Shown here one piece after another: positions 21,240 through 33,262 of a stretch of 64,000 nt of DNA (within the stretch, counting starts at the first letter, position 1; the number at the start of each line of letters is the position of its first letter). The translations under genes were made by a program, and so were the position numbers. The notes below the pieces were generated by a model. The model was not told the DNA's origin, ran no database searches, and saw nothing but the letters and a program-made list of their open reading frames with translations. Origin of the DNA: Sesamia nonagrioides (Eukaryota > Arthropoda > Insecta > Lepidoptera > Noctuidae); NCBI GenBank assembly GCA_017933935.1, contig JADWQK010001407.1:4278001-4342000 (forward strand), in the 5' to 3' direction.

Positions 21240-22029
21240 TGTATTGATACAGCAAAGTGTTAATAAATAAATATATATGGAGTGCAAATCTCGAGTTGTA
21301 ATTTAAAACGCAAATGTTTGTCCACTTCTACTGCGGAAAAAATGTGAAATCAGGAGATCAGGTAATACAAATAAGGGCATGCGAATGGAAACAATCATAA
21401 ATAGGAACAAAAAAACAATACAGTTGTATATTTTTCAATTATCGAAGACCAGTCTCGAAGATCAGTAATACATATTTTTATTTAAAAAAAATCTAATCAA
21501 TGATGTTCACTGACACGTCAAAAGATTGATAGCAAACGTTTTGGAGTGATTAAAATAGATTGTCATATTGATACAACTATATTTATTGAAAGGAACATTC
21601 TAGGGCTTGCCTGTGTCAAATAAATTTCGTAAGCATGGGTGTAAGGTGAACAAATATATTGTAACATCAAAAATTAAGTATGGCTTTTAAACCATGACAA
21701 AATTACGTTGTTAATGTTGTAATTTTGTTGACTATAGTACAAGCAATCACATTTTACAATGTGCATTGACCTTCACAAGATTTATTTATTTATAGTTAAT
21801 TAAAACGGTACAACACCAATTATATTGATTAATATAAAGACTATTAAGTTAATAATAATTTTGTGTTGTATACATAATTTAATGGACCAGAATTTAAAAG
21901 GGCTTACTTGCATGTTTTCTCGCACAGAATATACCTACATATACTCATAATTTTACTCCATTCATCCGTAAACACATCACGCTCAGGGTTGGCGGTCAGA
22001 AGGGCATTTAGCACCATTAAACTACAATA
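21240..22029. other. Intergenic stretch, nothing recognised
   Basis: AT-rich DNA with no convincing reading frame, RNA gene or known repeat. Confidence 0.5.
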
Positions 22030-22733
22030 GACTAGGATTGCCAGCCCCCTGCTTCGGCCTGCGTCGCTTAGGCAGGGAGCCGGACGCTCGGTGCCACCAC
22101 TGCGTCCAATGCGGGGAGGACACGGCGCAGCACACGCTCTCCGAGTGTGTAGCTTGAGAGGAGCAGCGCCGTGTCCTCACAAATGAAGTAGGAGGCGACC
22201 TGACGCTGCCGGCAGTAGTGCGGAGGATGGTCGGTAGCGCAGAGTCGTGGGACGCAGTGGTGTCCTTCTGCGAGGACGTGATGTCGCAGAAGGAAGCTGC
22301 GGAACGGGAGAGGGAGATCTCAACTCCCTTCCCGGGCCGCAGAAGACGCACCGGGCGCCGAAGAAGGGCGGATAACGCCCTCTTCCGCCCCCCATGAATG
22401 GGTCCAGGGGCGAGGGACATGGGGATGTCCCCGCCCCCTATTCGATGGACCCCGAGGCGGAGGCGCGCGCGTGTGTCGACGCACGCCCCTGAGGCGATGC
22501 ACAGAGTAGTTTAACACCCCACTACCCCGTGCAGGAGACGGGGCCCGGACAGACCGGGCCAGCACGAGGGTGTGGGGCCGTGGAAGAATTTAGACTCCCG
22601 CGGCCTCACGCGTTTGCTCGTGATAGAAGGACACCGGGGTGGTTTTAGTCAGTAAAAGTCTGACAGACCCCGTCGCCCAACCCAGGGCGGCGGACATCCT
22701 ATGAGGATTTCCACCCCGAAACAAAAAAAAAAA
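22030..22733 (+). mobile_element. R1-group LINE C-terminus and 3' UTR
   Basis: The coding relic reads CHHCVQCGEDTAQHTLSECV, the hallmark C-terminal Cys-His knuckle of R1-group LINEs, then a stop where the family has Trp, then DAVVSFCEDVMSQKE and FPGRRRRTGRRRR. The UTR holds 'ttttagtcagtaaaagtctg' and 'ggacatcctatgaggatttc' and ends in poly(A) at 22722-22733. GC content is far above the surroundings. The UTR differs from the 20-kb copy, so it is a second R1-like family. A SINE follows directly after the A tail. Confidence 0.75.
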
Positions 22734-22735
22734 AG

Positions 22736-23083
22736 ATTGCCAGCCCCCGTGGCGTAGCGGTAGCGGACGGGGCCGCTGCGCAAGGTGGCGCGGGTTCGAT
22801 CCCCGTGCAAGTATCTGTATGCATGAATATGAATATTTGCACTGGTCTGGTCGTGCCTCGGAAAGCACGTTAAGTAGTTGGTCCCGGTTGCCATACGAAC
22901 ATCTAGTGGCAGTCGTTACGGGTTGTTGGAGCCCTCAAAAATCCAACAATTGGTCTAACTGCAATGCTTCGATGTCGCCTTCGGGTTGTGGAGGTCAGAC
23001 GGCAGTCGTTGGACCGGTAAAGCGGACCCCAGACTCCAAAGCTGAAAGGCGACTGGGATTAACGCTGGGATGATGATGATGAG
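22736..23083 (+). mobile_element. tRNA-derived SINE (family S1), full length
   Basis: The head 'ccgtggcgtagcggtagcgg' supplies the A box and 'gcgggttcgatccccg' the B box of a tRNA-like pol III promoter. The body includes 'gaatatttgcactggtctgg' and 'catctagtggcagtcgttac', and the tail is (gatgat)n. Other copies lie at 39087, 40164, 43252, 54831 and 61365. It sits right behind the R1-like poly(A) tract. Confidence 0.85.
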
Positions 23084-23699
23084 ACTAGGATTGCAGGTCT
23101 GGCTACTGTTTTGGATGGTAGTTACGTAAACAGATTATGTCAGGTTAGCTGTGTTAAAAAGGTTATAAAGGTCTGACCAATCAATACATTTTTTTGGTAC
23201 AAGTATCATCATCTTCTGTGGTAAGATGCAAGGATTTTTTGTTTGTACAAGTTGTTACTTTGACAATACATTCATCTGATAGACATAAAATGAACATCCT
23301 CGGCTGTATACAGCATGGAGCAGCTAATAGCTTTGATCCCAAAACGCTGCATTGGGTAAGACAATAAATAAATAAATCTATATCTAAGGACAAATCACAC
23401 AGATTGAGCTAGCCCCAAAGTAATTTCTAGACTTGTGTTATGGGATAGGTACTAACTCAACGATACTATATTTTATAATAGATACATATATAGATAAACA
23501 TCCAAGACCCAGGCCAATCAAGAAAAGATCGTTTCCATCATGACCTGGCCGGGCATTGAACACGGGGCCTCCACGTCGCAGGCAGGCGTGTTGGTCGCTG
23601 CGCCACGGAGGACGTTTTCTCGGAGGACAATTGTTTTGGCAACACCATGTTTGTGGAAAAAATACTTATTATTATTATTATTATCTATTTATTCTTTCT
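23084..23699. other. Spacer, no gene recognised
   Basis: No coding signal. Around 23520-23620 the sequence 'ccgggcattgaacacggggc' resembles a degenerate tRNA-like repeat head in reverse. Confidence 0.4.
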
Positions 23700-25112
23700 T
23701 GCTACTAAAACTAAATTCTGCTGCATACGCAGTTAGAACAATTTGTAATTTGACTGATGTTGAGACGGCCCGTTTAGTGTACTTTGGCTATTTTCATAGA
23801 GTAATGTCGTACGGCATTCTGTTGTGGGGAAATGCCGCCGATATTCAAACAATATTTGTTTTGCAGAAACGAGCTGTTCGTACAATTTATAAATTAAGTT
23901 CGAGACACTCTCTCAGAGAAAAATTTAAAGAGATCAATGTACTGACCTTGCCGTCTCAATATATTTATGAAAATCTTTTGTATAAAATTTTATTAAATAA
24001 AGTTAGTATAAAATTGTTTAAAAAATACAGTGATGTCCATAATATAAATACTAGGAACAGGCAGAAATTTATTGTACCTACAACAAGGCTCAAGAAAATA
24101 TGTGGCTCTTTCAGATGCCAATGTATACATTTTTACAATGGACTTCCAGAGGTGGTTCAAGATCTGAGCCTGAATAAATTCAAATCCTTCATTAAACGTA
24201 AGTGATGTCAGAAAGCATTTTATAGTGTGAAGGATTATATTGAGGACAAAAAGGCTTGGGCTTGAGCTGCGTCCGATTTCTATACACTGATTGTTCTTTG
24301 ATTTTTGCTCTTGTAGTTTTAATATGTAATTGTTTATGTTATTAATTCAAAGCCTGTATTTCACACTATGTAGCCAAGCATATTGTACGTTACGGAATTG
24401 TATCAATGACAGAGGTGTTCGGCACTTGTACAGCTACACAGGAGCTAAACTTAGTATTCGGGAACACTGTTGGAACTGCTGAACCTTGGACAAAACTATC
24501 TTAGCATTGTGTAGATTCAATTTCTTAGTATTGTATAATTGCATGGCAAACGTGTGAGCACAATGTACGAATGTGCTGTAAGGCATTTTTTCTTGGGTTA
24601 GTCTTTTTTTTATTGACTTGTTGCTCTGGCTGTTGAGAGTATGTCATGCTCACTCAAATGTCTCGCTGATGGTGGCGTGTGTGTTGGTTCATTAGGTTCC
24701 CTTCAATATGGTTGAGCTGAATGATGCTGATCCATACGTCATGTTCGTGAACGGACGCCGTCGGGGGACTGGTCATCGCTTAGCTACCACGGCGTATTTT
24801 AATTTCTGAATTGATTTTTGTCTGTTTTCCATAATGGAGCGTCCATCTCAGCGTACAATTTATTTCTGCATCGTTCTCACACGGTTGATTTCAACATGAA
24901 TGATGTAATCAAATATTTGTAACAATAGCTTGAAAATTTAAAAGAGTGTTCATGGAGTTTCTTGCCCGTTCTTCTCCATAGGTACCTACTCTTTGGAATG
25001 GGCGACTAGCTTCATCTTATTGACTGACCGACCTTCTGACAATTCAAAAGTGCCTGTAACTGGTTTATTTGAAATAAATGCTTTGATTTTGATTTTTTGA
25101 TTTTTGCTGAGA
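23700..25112 (+). mobile_element. Second copy of the (TTTTGAT)n-tailed LINE, 3' part
   Basis: It matches the 3' 1.4 kb of the element at 9000-12348. It starts inside the RT thumb region (frame to 24205 with SYGILLWGNA and RHSLREKFKEIN) and goes through the same 3' UTR to 'tttgattttgattttttgat'. The coding end is cut short at 24205 by TGA where the first copy has TTG. Small indels separate the copies, for example an insertion near 23985. It is a dead 5'-truncated insertion. Confidence 0.8.
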
Positions 25113-25460
25113 ACTATACTTGAAATTTCAAGTAACATCAATACAAAGAAGACACGGAAATAATATGACCATTAAGTTAAATGTTTAGCTATGTCGAGCA
25201 GATCTTTTATGCTACTGGAGTATCATAAGCTTCCGAACATTCTATAAATAAAACATGCTGATTAATAAAAATATGAGGTTAGTATTTAAAATATGAAAAT
25301 ATTACACGTAAGGAAACTCCTTCTATGCAACGCTGGAAAGAATAAATGTGTATCAGAGTGTTGATAAAATAAATGTGTATCAGAGTGATGATAAAATCTG
25401 CATAATTCGTGAAGTAATCTAATTACTTTGATTCATTTATATAAGAATAATAACGAAAAA

Positions 25461-25680
25461 TCTATACTAATATATAAAGCTGAAGAGTTTGTTTGTTTGA
25501 ACGCGCTAATCTCAGGAACGACGGGTCCGATTTGAAAAATTATTTTTGCGTTGGATAGCTCATTAATCCAGGAAGGCTTTAGGATATATACCATCACGCT
25601 GCGATCAATAGGAGCGGAGCATCTATTAAAAAAAAAAACATTTCGAAACCTACGCGGGTGAAACCGCGGTACACAGCTAG
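25461..25680 (+). mobile_element. Mini-Helitron, type A
   Basis: It begins TC after A at 25461 ('tctatactaatatataaagc') and ends CTAG at 25677-25680 before T. The interior has the family's 'ggtccgatttgaaaaatt' and 'gctgcgatcaataggagcg' blocks and a short poly(A). It lies about 300 bases upstream of the first IR gene. Confidence 0.8.
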
Positions 25681-25979
25681 TGAATAATATTTGCTGACAT
25701 ATAAAACGTTATCTTTTACTACTCTATACAACTTCGTCAATAATGAAATATTCAATTTTCTAAAGTAAACTGTACACGTTAACAGATTGAAGCAGCAAAC
25801 GTTTTAGAGTGATTATTTTCGATAGATGTACTGATAATAATAAAGTAGGTATACATACGTCTATATTAAAGGGAGATCTTCCTACAGATTTTAGTAAAGC
25901 TAACCCCAGAAGGCATAGAAGTGAAGTGAACAATTTGAAAAACTCTGGGCCCAAATAGTTTGATCTTGTATCTTTAAAA

Positions 25980-28900
25980 ATGATATTTCTTGGAATTTTT
26001 ATCATAAAAACGTTTATTTCAATCGTTTTAAGCTCTGGACCAAAGAAAGAGCTCGCACCTGTTCTAATAAATTGTCCACTACTTTTACCAGTAGAAAATT
26101 ATTCGCATACCTTATTCTTCGATATGGACATAAACGTTGATCAAGAATTACGAACATGTATCCTGCGAAACCATATTTCTAAGCAGTCAGTTCTGTTACT
26201 AAATACAGAAGTAGACATTAGTGAAGACATCGCAACGATAATTCATACCATAAATAATAATCCTAACATCATTATAATGACAAAATATTTAACTCCGAAG
26301 ATATTAGATTCTCCTCTATGGCACTTTTTTGGTAAAACCAATTGGTCTCTACTATACATTATCATTACCGATGACAGCAAATTCAAATGTAACAATGATA
26401 CGATGAATTCAAACAATTTCTTGACGTTGGATGATATCATGAACAAATTGTGGCACAGATTCCAAATCATGCGTGTTGGTGTAGTATTTCCTTATGCATG
26501 TAAGCAAAAGATAGCTATTTATCACGGCAAGAGACCATCGAGTGGAATTTTATACGACAGATCAATTAAATTAATTAATGCTACTAATTTCAAAGCCATA
26601 TCTGTAGCTCTAAAAAAAAGTGGGGAAAATCTCAGTAGAGACTATCCAGTACAAGGAAGCATGTTTTACAGATACCCAACTGCTATCAGAGATTGTGGGA
26701 ATTTACACTACTACGTGAATTTTAACTTGAGCATAACTGATGGGTTTTGCGGCTTAGATGGAATGGTTATGCACGATATCCTGGCGTATTTCAAATTTAA
26801 TATAACTTTTAATAAAGATGAGAAATGTAACTATTATGGTTTTGGAGTTGCCGGGAACCTAAGCGGTACATTGGGGTGTGTCATCCGGAAAGAGTTGGAT
26901 ATATCATTCAATTCGAGATTTATGACTTTGTATTCAGAAGAACACGTTGATTACTTGACGTATGTTAAAACTGATACGTTGTGTGCTTTAGTAAAAAAGC
27001 CTGCTATTAAACCGCTTTGGCAAGGTGTGTTTAATTTATACTCTCCGCCAATATGGGCCCTGATAGTTGCGGTATTAGTAGTAATCGGTGGCATTATGTG
27101 GGCCACGGCGATGATAAACAAAACAATCACAGGTTCAGAGACAAAGACATTGTGGCGGTACATCTTAAACTCTGTTATGACGACTATAGTTGGATATTCA
27201 CCGATAAGAGGAAAAACTTTGTATGTGATAAGAATCGCATGCTTATTGGGATCCATTTTTTTTCTGGCTATATATCAGGTAAGTAATCATTTTGATATTT
27301 AGGTACCTGTGTAGTAAGTTAATCTTCTCTCTTTGTTATATTAAATTTCAGAGTCACATAAACAGACTGTACACAACAATAGAACGATTTCCACGAATAA
27401 GAACTTTAAAGGACCTTTATAATTCTGAACATACATTATACACATCTATTTCAATGGTAAATATGTTGAAACAAATTCAAAACCCAGAAGACAAGATACA
27501 ACAGAAATTCTTGAAGCGAACTCATGTGATAACTGGTGATCGTGATCGTCTCGGTAAGTAGCTACGCTTTAGTACAGCTTGTTATAATGGATTTTGTTTG
27601 GAGAATATTTAATATTGTCAAAGGTTACTGGGTCGGGAGTTCGTTTGTGGAGGGCCTCCAGATAAATCTCCCTCTGGCGCAACATCGTTGGTCGTGATGT
27701 TGGGTTTAACATTGCATCACCTCGCTCAACTGCCGTCTTCCTTCCTATTCACTCAGTTTTTTTGAGTGAATAGGCTTAATAAACAAGCGCGCTTTACCAT
27801 CAACGATTGCATCACTGCTTACCATCAGACGGGACAGAGGTCAAGCACTAGTTTAAACTGTTAAAAAAATTCGTGCCAGCAACACCCCCGTTAAAAGAAA
27901 GCAGATTAGTTGATTTTGAAGACAATCCATTTTATATTTATTTCAGGAGTAGTATTGCAATACAAACGCGCTGCCACATTGGACAGGAAGTCAGATGCCG
28001 TGATGGAAATTCTCGAGCAGTACTCAGACAGTGATGGTACTCCTCTCATAGATATAGTGGACGAATGCTTCTACACTTATTTCTTGTCCTGTATTACTCG
28101 TTCAGGTAATTCAATTCATTGTCGTATAATGTTTTAGGTTACTCTTAAGTTTTGTTTTATTCAGTGAGTTTCCCATTATGTGTGTGTAAGCATTAACTAT
28201 CCTAATAATTTATCCATGCATTTCCATTTTCCATCCTTGTTGCGTCAACGACGATTTAAATAAGCGCGGGCTTCTCTTAACTCGTGGTGGCGCCTCTCTC
28301 AAGAGTGCCAAGAAAAAGAAAGGAAAAAAAGAAGTATGGCGGCCTCAGCGCATACAACGCCGCGTCTATTCTAAATAATTTTGAATATCTGACTTTCTAA
28401 GGGCTTCACTGGCCAAATAAACCCTCAGTTTCCATATTGGTGGTGTGTCTGTGCTTGACGAGTGTTGGCAGTGAACAAGCAGCATCAAGTCCACATAAAG
28501 AAGATAGCTGACCGGCCGGCGTGTGCCCCGTCGTTGGTGATTCCTCTTTTTCTGTCCTGTTGGATCCAGGTTAGTGCTTTGCATGTTTGTTTTCCCTGCT
28601 TTGAGACCCTGGGGTTGATAGGAGAATGCAGTGACCCTTCCAGAAAGCATCAACATTAATTATGGCGCCTCCTGTGAGGAATCTTCCTCGCGTAGTTATT
28701 TCAAAAATACCTACTATCGGAAATTAAATCTTTCCATTCTCGTTATTACGTTAAATACGTAATCCCAATTATAATTTATTTGTATACTTACCTACTTAAG
28801 GCAATTTCAATTTGCCTTTCAAGTTCTAAGTGTCTAAATAAAACCTAGGTCATTCCATGATACCTAGTTATTGTTTCCTATTTGAGACCGATTGACTATT

Positions 28901-29864
28901 CAATCGTACATTCATACCTCGTTAATTCCCTTGTAATAAGCTGCATTTATTTGTATTCAATAACAAATTGCATAAATTACTTTTAAAAACGTGAGTTCGA
29001 AGTTTCTCGAATTTAGTACCGAGGTACCTACACTCGTAGTACTTGTCTCCGGCGGGAGACGGATTAGCTTTGAACTACCTCAAAGTCAAAACTTATATTC
29101 TAACAAATAACTTTAAGACGTGTGTGCTTGTATTTCATTTGCGTAATTTTGTATGACTCACGCCACGAAAGGGAGTTGCTACGTTTACGTTACGTCGTTA
29201 CGTCAGTCAATACGTTCGCGCGTGCATTGCTGCCTACCTACCGGCTTACGCTTTTTCCGTTTTACCTACTTTTATAACTTTTATCCTTTTGAGCGTGCGG
29301 ATATCGTATACCAAGTGAACTATGAGCGAAGCGGAATTAATAACCGCTATTAAAAGGCGGGAATATGAGTTTAAAAGTATGCAGATACTTTACTTTGGTA
29401 AAATGAAGCTGATTTTAAAAACGAATTTAGCGGCATTCTTGTAAGAGGCCTCACTTTTACAGAATTGTATCAACCAACCTGCTTGCTATGCATACTATGG
29501 TAGGTACTTGTTTTTAGTGAAAGACATGTAATATCATCAGCAAAATTTTCTTAACTGTATTCTCCTCTCCTTAGGTTTCCCGTTCCTCTAAGAACTTCAA
29601 GTTTTTACGCAACGCCTAAATGAAGCTGGTTTACCAAATATATATTACACATGGACTCAACAAATGCTTGAAATTCCAACTTCGGTATCCGAAACTAACA
29701 GCGAACCGCGGGCTTTCTCGAAAATAAGGTTAATAGATCAAAGTGTAGCATTTGGGATACTATTCGCTGGTACTCTTGTGTCTACCATCGTGTTCGTAAC
29801 TGAAATGTGGATAGGCAAACGTAAAGCTTATGAACCGAACAAGCGAAAACTGCAGGCAAGCTAA
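25980..29864 (+). CDS. Ionotropic receptor (chemosensory iGluR-like), internal stop in last exon
   Basis: Insect IRs are ligand-gated cation channels of chemosensory neurons. Exons: 25980-27278, 27352-27553, 27947-28105 and 29575-29864, all with GT/AG borders and phases 0, 1, 1. The start gives a signal-like MIFLGIFIIKTFISIVL. The ligand-binding region includes FCGLDGMVMHDIL (about 255). Membrane segment 1 is near 359-379 (WALIVAVLVVIGGIMW), the pore region is near 395-408, segment 2 is near 411-433 (ACLLGSIFFLAIYQ), and segment 3 is in exon 4 (about 613-632), ending in VTEMW, typical for IRs. Codon 559 (29589-29591) is TAA where the paralog 8 kb downstream has Glu. The product would stop at 558 of 649 codons and lose segment 3. 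An alternative acceptor overlapping the TAA could restore the frame. The subfamily is not identified. Confidence 0.8.
27620..27880 (+). mobile_element. Composite SINE-like element with LINE tail, in IR1 intron 2
   Basis: The 5' part ('aaatctccctctggcgcaac', 'ggtttaacattgcatcacc', 'gctcaactgccgtcttcctt') joins the 3' tail of the Jockey-type LINE family ('gagtgaataggcttaataaa', 'ccatcaacgattgcatcac'). The same join occurs at 62105-62330 on the minus strand. It fills most of the 393-base second intron of the first IR gene without touching the splice sites. Confidence 0.6.
28250..28700 (+). repeat. Possible LTR-retrotransposon end in IR1 intron 3
   Basis: A GC-richer block (28260-28660) unlike the surrounding intron ends at 'cagaaagcatcaacattaat' followed by 'tggcgcctcctgtgagga'. 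A TGGCGCC-type start just after an LTR is common for tRNA primer-binding sites, so this could be a 3'-truncated element consisting of an LTR and a primer site. No gag or pol coding and no second LTR are visible. Tentative. Confidence 0.3.
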
Positions 29865-29963
29865 ATGGAATTTTCTGTTATTTCTGCACCTTATCATTGT
29901 GATGTGTGATATGATCGATCTACTGTGAATATCATTGGTATTGTGTGCGTAAAACGTCACATA

Positions 29964-31200
29964 TTGGCGCCAATTCTGTTGTTCCCAAACTAAACTAATT
30001 TTAAGTTATGTGCATCTTTTTCTTTCCATTTCGTTAAGAAAGGGATAGAATGTACCATTTTAATTTAATCCTGTCAAATTAAGATACTCCATAGACAGTT
30101 TAGACGCGATTATAACCATGGCGACTAAGTATACTCTAGTTTACTTCAGGAGCAACTTCTACTACCTGCCGGGTGCTCGGGCTAGTACGGAATCAATCCG
30201 GTCCGAAAGAGAGGCCATGGTTTGAGTGAACGAGTGTTGCACTGCAGGCAGTCTCCGAATGGGGCAATGCCAATCTTGTAGCATTCAATGCCGCCAAAAC
30301 ACAGGCGTGTCTTTTCACCGCCAAAAGGAGCCCGTTCACCTTGGCTCCTACTTTTCGGAATGTGTCCTTGGAGTGTTCCGACCGCCTTCAGCTTTTGGGA
30401 GTTGAGATTTCCTCGGACCTTAACTTTGGGCGGTTCATTGAGTCCAAGGCTAAGGTGGCTGCCAGGAAACTTGGCGTTATCGCAAAGGTCCGGCAGTGCT
30501 TCACACCTGGGCAGCTTCTAATGTTATACAAAGCACAGGTCCGTTCGTGTGTGGAGTACTGCAGCCACATTTGGGCTGGTGCTGCCAAGTGTCACCTGGC
30601 CACTTTGGATTCAGTGGAGAGACGTGCAAAGAGGCTGATTGGTGACCCTGATCTAACTCGAGTCGGTCTCCAAAGCCTAGAGCACAGGCGTAGAGTAGCC
30701 AGCCTTTCGGTGTTCTATAGGATGCATTTCGGGGAGTGTGCGATGGAATTGTATGATTTAATTCCCCCATCTCCGTTCCACCAGCGGACGACCCGTCGTA
30801 CGGCTGGTTTCCACCCTTACGTTGTTAACACCATTACGATCCGGACGAAGCGTTTCGCCGCCTCCTTTATACCGCGTACATCGAGGGACTGGAATAGTTT
30901 GCCAGCGGCGGTGTTTCCGTCGGACTACAATTTGAGTGTCTTCAAGGCTAGAGAGGAGTGAATAGGCTCTTAATAAACTAGTGCGCTTTACCATCAACGA
31001 TTGCGTCACTGCTTACCATCAGACAGGATTGCGGTCAAGCGCTAGTTTATAATATATAAAAAAAAAAAAAAAAAAACAAAAAGCCCACTAATTTGACAGA
31101 TCTAAATAGATAAAATGTCAGATTTTATCTTCTGTCTTTTTCTTATAGAAATGGAAAGAAAAATATAAAATTGGTTTGCGAACAGCAGAATTGGCGCCAT
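29964..31200. mobile_element. TIR element split by a LINE insertion
   Basis: Inverted ends read 'tggcgccaattctgttgttc' on the left and, in reverse complement, 'tggcgccaattctgctgttc' on the right. Inside are a second pair of inverted blocks ('ctttccatttcgttaagaaa' against 'cttatagaaatggaaag') and the later LINE insertion at about 30140-31078. A related element occupies 50311-51127. Without the LINE it would be about 0.3 kb, a MITE size. Confidence 0.55.
30140..31078 (+). mobile_element. Jockey-type LINE family J, 3' fragment
   Basis: The frame 30341-30961 encodes the RT thumb and C-terminal end: RLQLLGVEISSDLNFG, SCVEYCSHIWAGAAKC and ERRAKRLIGDP, ending near YNLSVFKAREE. The 3' UTR is very short ('aataaactagtgcgctttac', 'aacgattgcgtcactgctta') and ends in poly(A) at about 31053-31070. 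The upstream part (30140-30340) is in another frame. Further copies lie at 32557, 36104, 37375 and 40504, and tails at 27620 and 62105. It lies directly after the first IR gene. Confidence 0.8.
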
Positions 31201-31898
31201 TGTAGAAAAAAAATGCACTATGAAATAAAGTCAAATGGCGTGTATCGTAGTTTGATTACAGATAAGTATACTTATGTAGTTGACTGATCACTGATGCAGC
31301 GACATCGGCAACTGTCAAGTCGCTACCTGTCAGAAGTGGCCATGCAGTTTACTAAATAACATTGTGTCAGAAAAGATCGATTGTTTGATTCATTTCACTT
31401 CAAGTGTAGTTGAACTATTATTTTAGTAGGTACCTATGTAGTATGTAATGAAATTTAAATAATGTTAGTTTTTCCATAACACTAAAATGACAACAACATG
31501 ATAACTCATATATTAGATACATTTACGTTTATAGGCACAGAAATGTGTAACGCTTCGTGAGGTGCCCGGTGCAGTTTCAATACCTAACCATTAGCTACAT
31601 TAGGTATATTAAATTGTAACCAATAAAAATGGTATGAGATCGGTTTACCGCACGCTGATATCGTTTCGTTATCGTGCAATTGTCGTCCAGTGGGAATACT
31701 TGTTGGTTTTAGGACCGTCTCCAACTGAACAGGAGTGGATTCCTTAAATAAAGAGATGAGTGCTTTGTAGTCTGTATTATTTCACTATATATATCTGCTT
31801 CCACCGAGCCTTTGATGTGGCTTTCTTTGTATGGCAATACCTATACATAGTAGTTACATGGAATTCCGAATGGTAGTATCTTGGGGCCTATATGCCTA
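31201..31898. other. Intergenic stretch between IR genes
   Basis: No gene or clear repeat is recognised. Confidence 0.45.
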
Positions 31899-32026
31899 TG
31901 GTCCGTATTAAAAAAGCTCACTCAAAACTCAAGCTTTACTTAAATCTCGTTTGAAGCAATTTGATTGATTGAAACTAGTTTTAAGTAATGCTTGAGTCTT
32001 GAGTAGGGTTCTGTAATACGGTCCTA
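31899..32026. mobile_element. MITE, 'ggtccgtatta' family, copy 1
   Basis: Inverted ends 'ggtccgtatta' and 'taatacgg' enclose 'actcaagctttacttaaatc' and 'taagtaatgcttgagtcttg'. The better copy at 46419-46545 has perfect ends and a TA on each side, as in Tc1/mariner-type MITEs. Confidence 0.65.
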
Positions 32027-32556
32027 TGAGTCACAAATTTTAAACCCTCATAGTGAAATAACCTCCTTCGCAAATAATGCAGTTAGTTCTACATTTTGCA
32101 ACCTATGCCTGGAATGAGACCTTCGGCGCTGCGGATTATCTTGGTTTAATATCGTTAGAAAATGGCTGCTTAGTAAAATTTACTGTAAAATACTCAACTG
32201 AACCTTGAGAAAGAAAATGTAAATTATTTTGGTTACCCTCTAGTGCCAAGGAATGTGAAAAACAGGTATTTGAAGAAACTTTTGCCGTCGCGCCGCTTCC
32301 AAACTCTCCCCGTAAAGTGCGAAAGGGAAGTTGCAGCTCAGGCTGATTTTACCAACAAAAACGTTGACCAAAAGTCGGTTCGTATTCCGCTGTTTTCTTT
32401 TTCAAAACACGACAGATCTTAATAATTTTATATCAAAAGTTATAGGAAAAGTATACTTAGGTATGCTTCTATTATTTTCAATTTGGTCAAAAACTTATAA
32501 CATTTGTCTAACAGTCGTCTGAACATCACGGTAAAAATGGGTTATTTTTCGAGATT

Positions 32557-33262
32557 TTTTTTTTTATAAGTTATAAACTAGCGCTTGACCGCAATCCCGC
32601 CTGATGGTAAGCAGTGATGCGATCATTGATGGTAAAGCGCGCTAGTTTATTAAGAACCTATTCACTCTAGCCTTGAAGACACTCAAATTGTAATGTGATG
32701 GAAACACCGTCGCTGGCAAATTGTTCCAGTCCCTCGATGTACGCGGTATAAAAGAGGAAGCGAAACGCTTCGTCCGGGTCGCAGTGGTGTCAACAACGTA
32801 AGGGTGGAAACTCGCCGTACGACGGGTCTTCCGATGGTGGAACAGAAATGGAGGAATTAAATCATGCAATTCCCTTGCACACTAACCAGAATGCATCCTA
32901 TAAAAGACCGAAAGGCTGGCTACTGTACGCCTGTGCTCCAGGCTTTGGAGACCGTTTCGAGTTAAGTCTGGGTTGCCAATCAGCCTCTTCGCACGCCTCT
33001 CCACTGAATCCAAAGTAGCCAGGTGACATTTCGCAGCACCATCCCAAATGTGGCTGCAGTACTCCACACACGAGCGGACCTGTGCTTTGTACAACATTAG
33101 AAGCTGCCCCGGTGTGAAGTACCGCCGGACCTTTGCGATAACGCCAAGTTTTCTGGCAGCCACCTTGGCCTTGGACTTAATGAACCGCCCAAAGTTAAGG
33201 TTCGAGGAAATCTCTACACTCAAAAGCTGAATGCGGTTGGTGCACTCCAAGGATACATTCTG
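32557..33262 (-). mobile_element. Jockey-type LINE family J, 3' fragment
   Basis: It is an inverted copy of the element at 30140. A poly(T) at 32558-32568 marks the 3' end. The minus-strand frames 33250-32882 (IQLLSVEISSNLNFG, EYCSHIWDGAAKC) and 32869-32642 (DLIPPFLFHH, YNLSVFKARVNRFL) cover the RT C-terminus with a frameshift between them. It lies between the two IR genes. Confidence 0.8.

Noticed and set aside
22750..22815. tRNA gene candidates in the 'gtggcgtagcggtagcgg' segments (also 39425-39475, 40170-40240, 43257-43325, 54836-54905)
   Set aside because: They are always followed by the same SINE body and (gatgat)n tail, so they are SINE heads and not tRNA genes.
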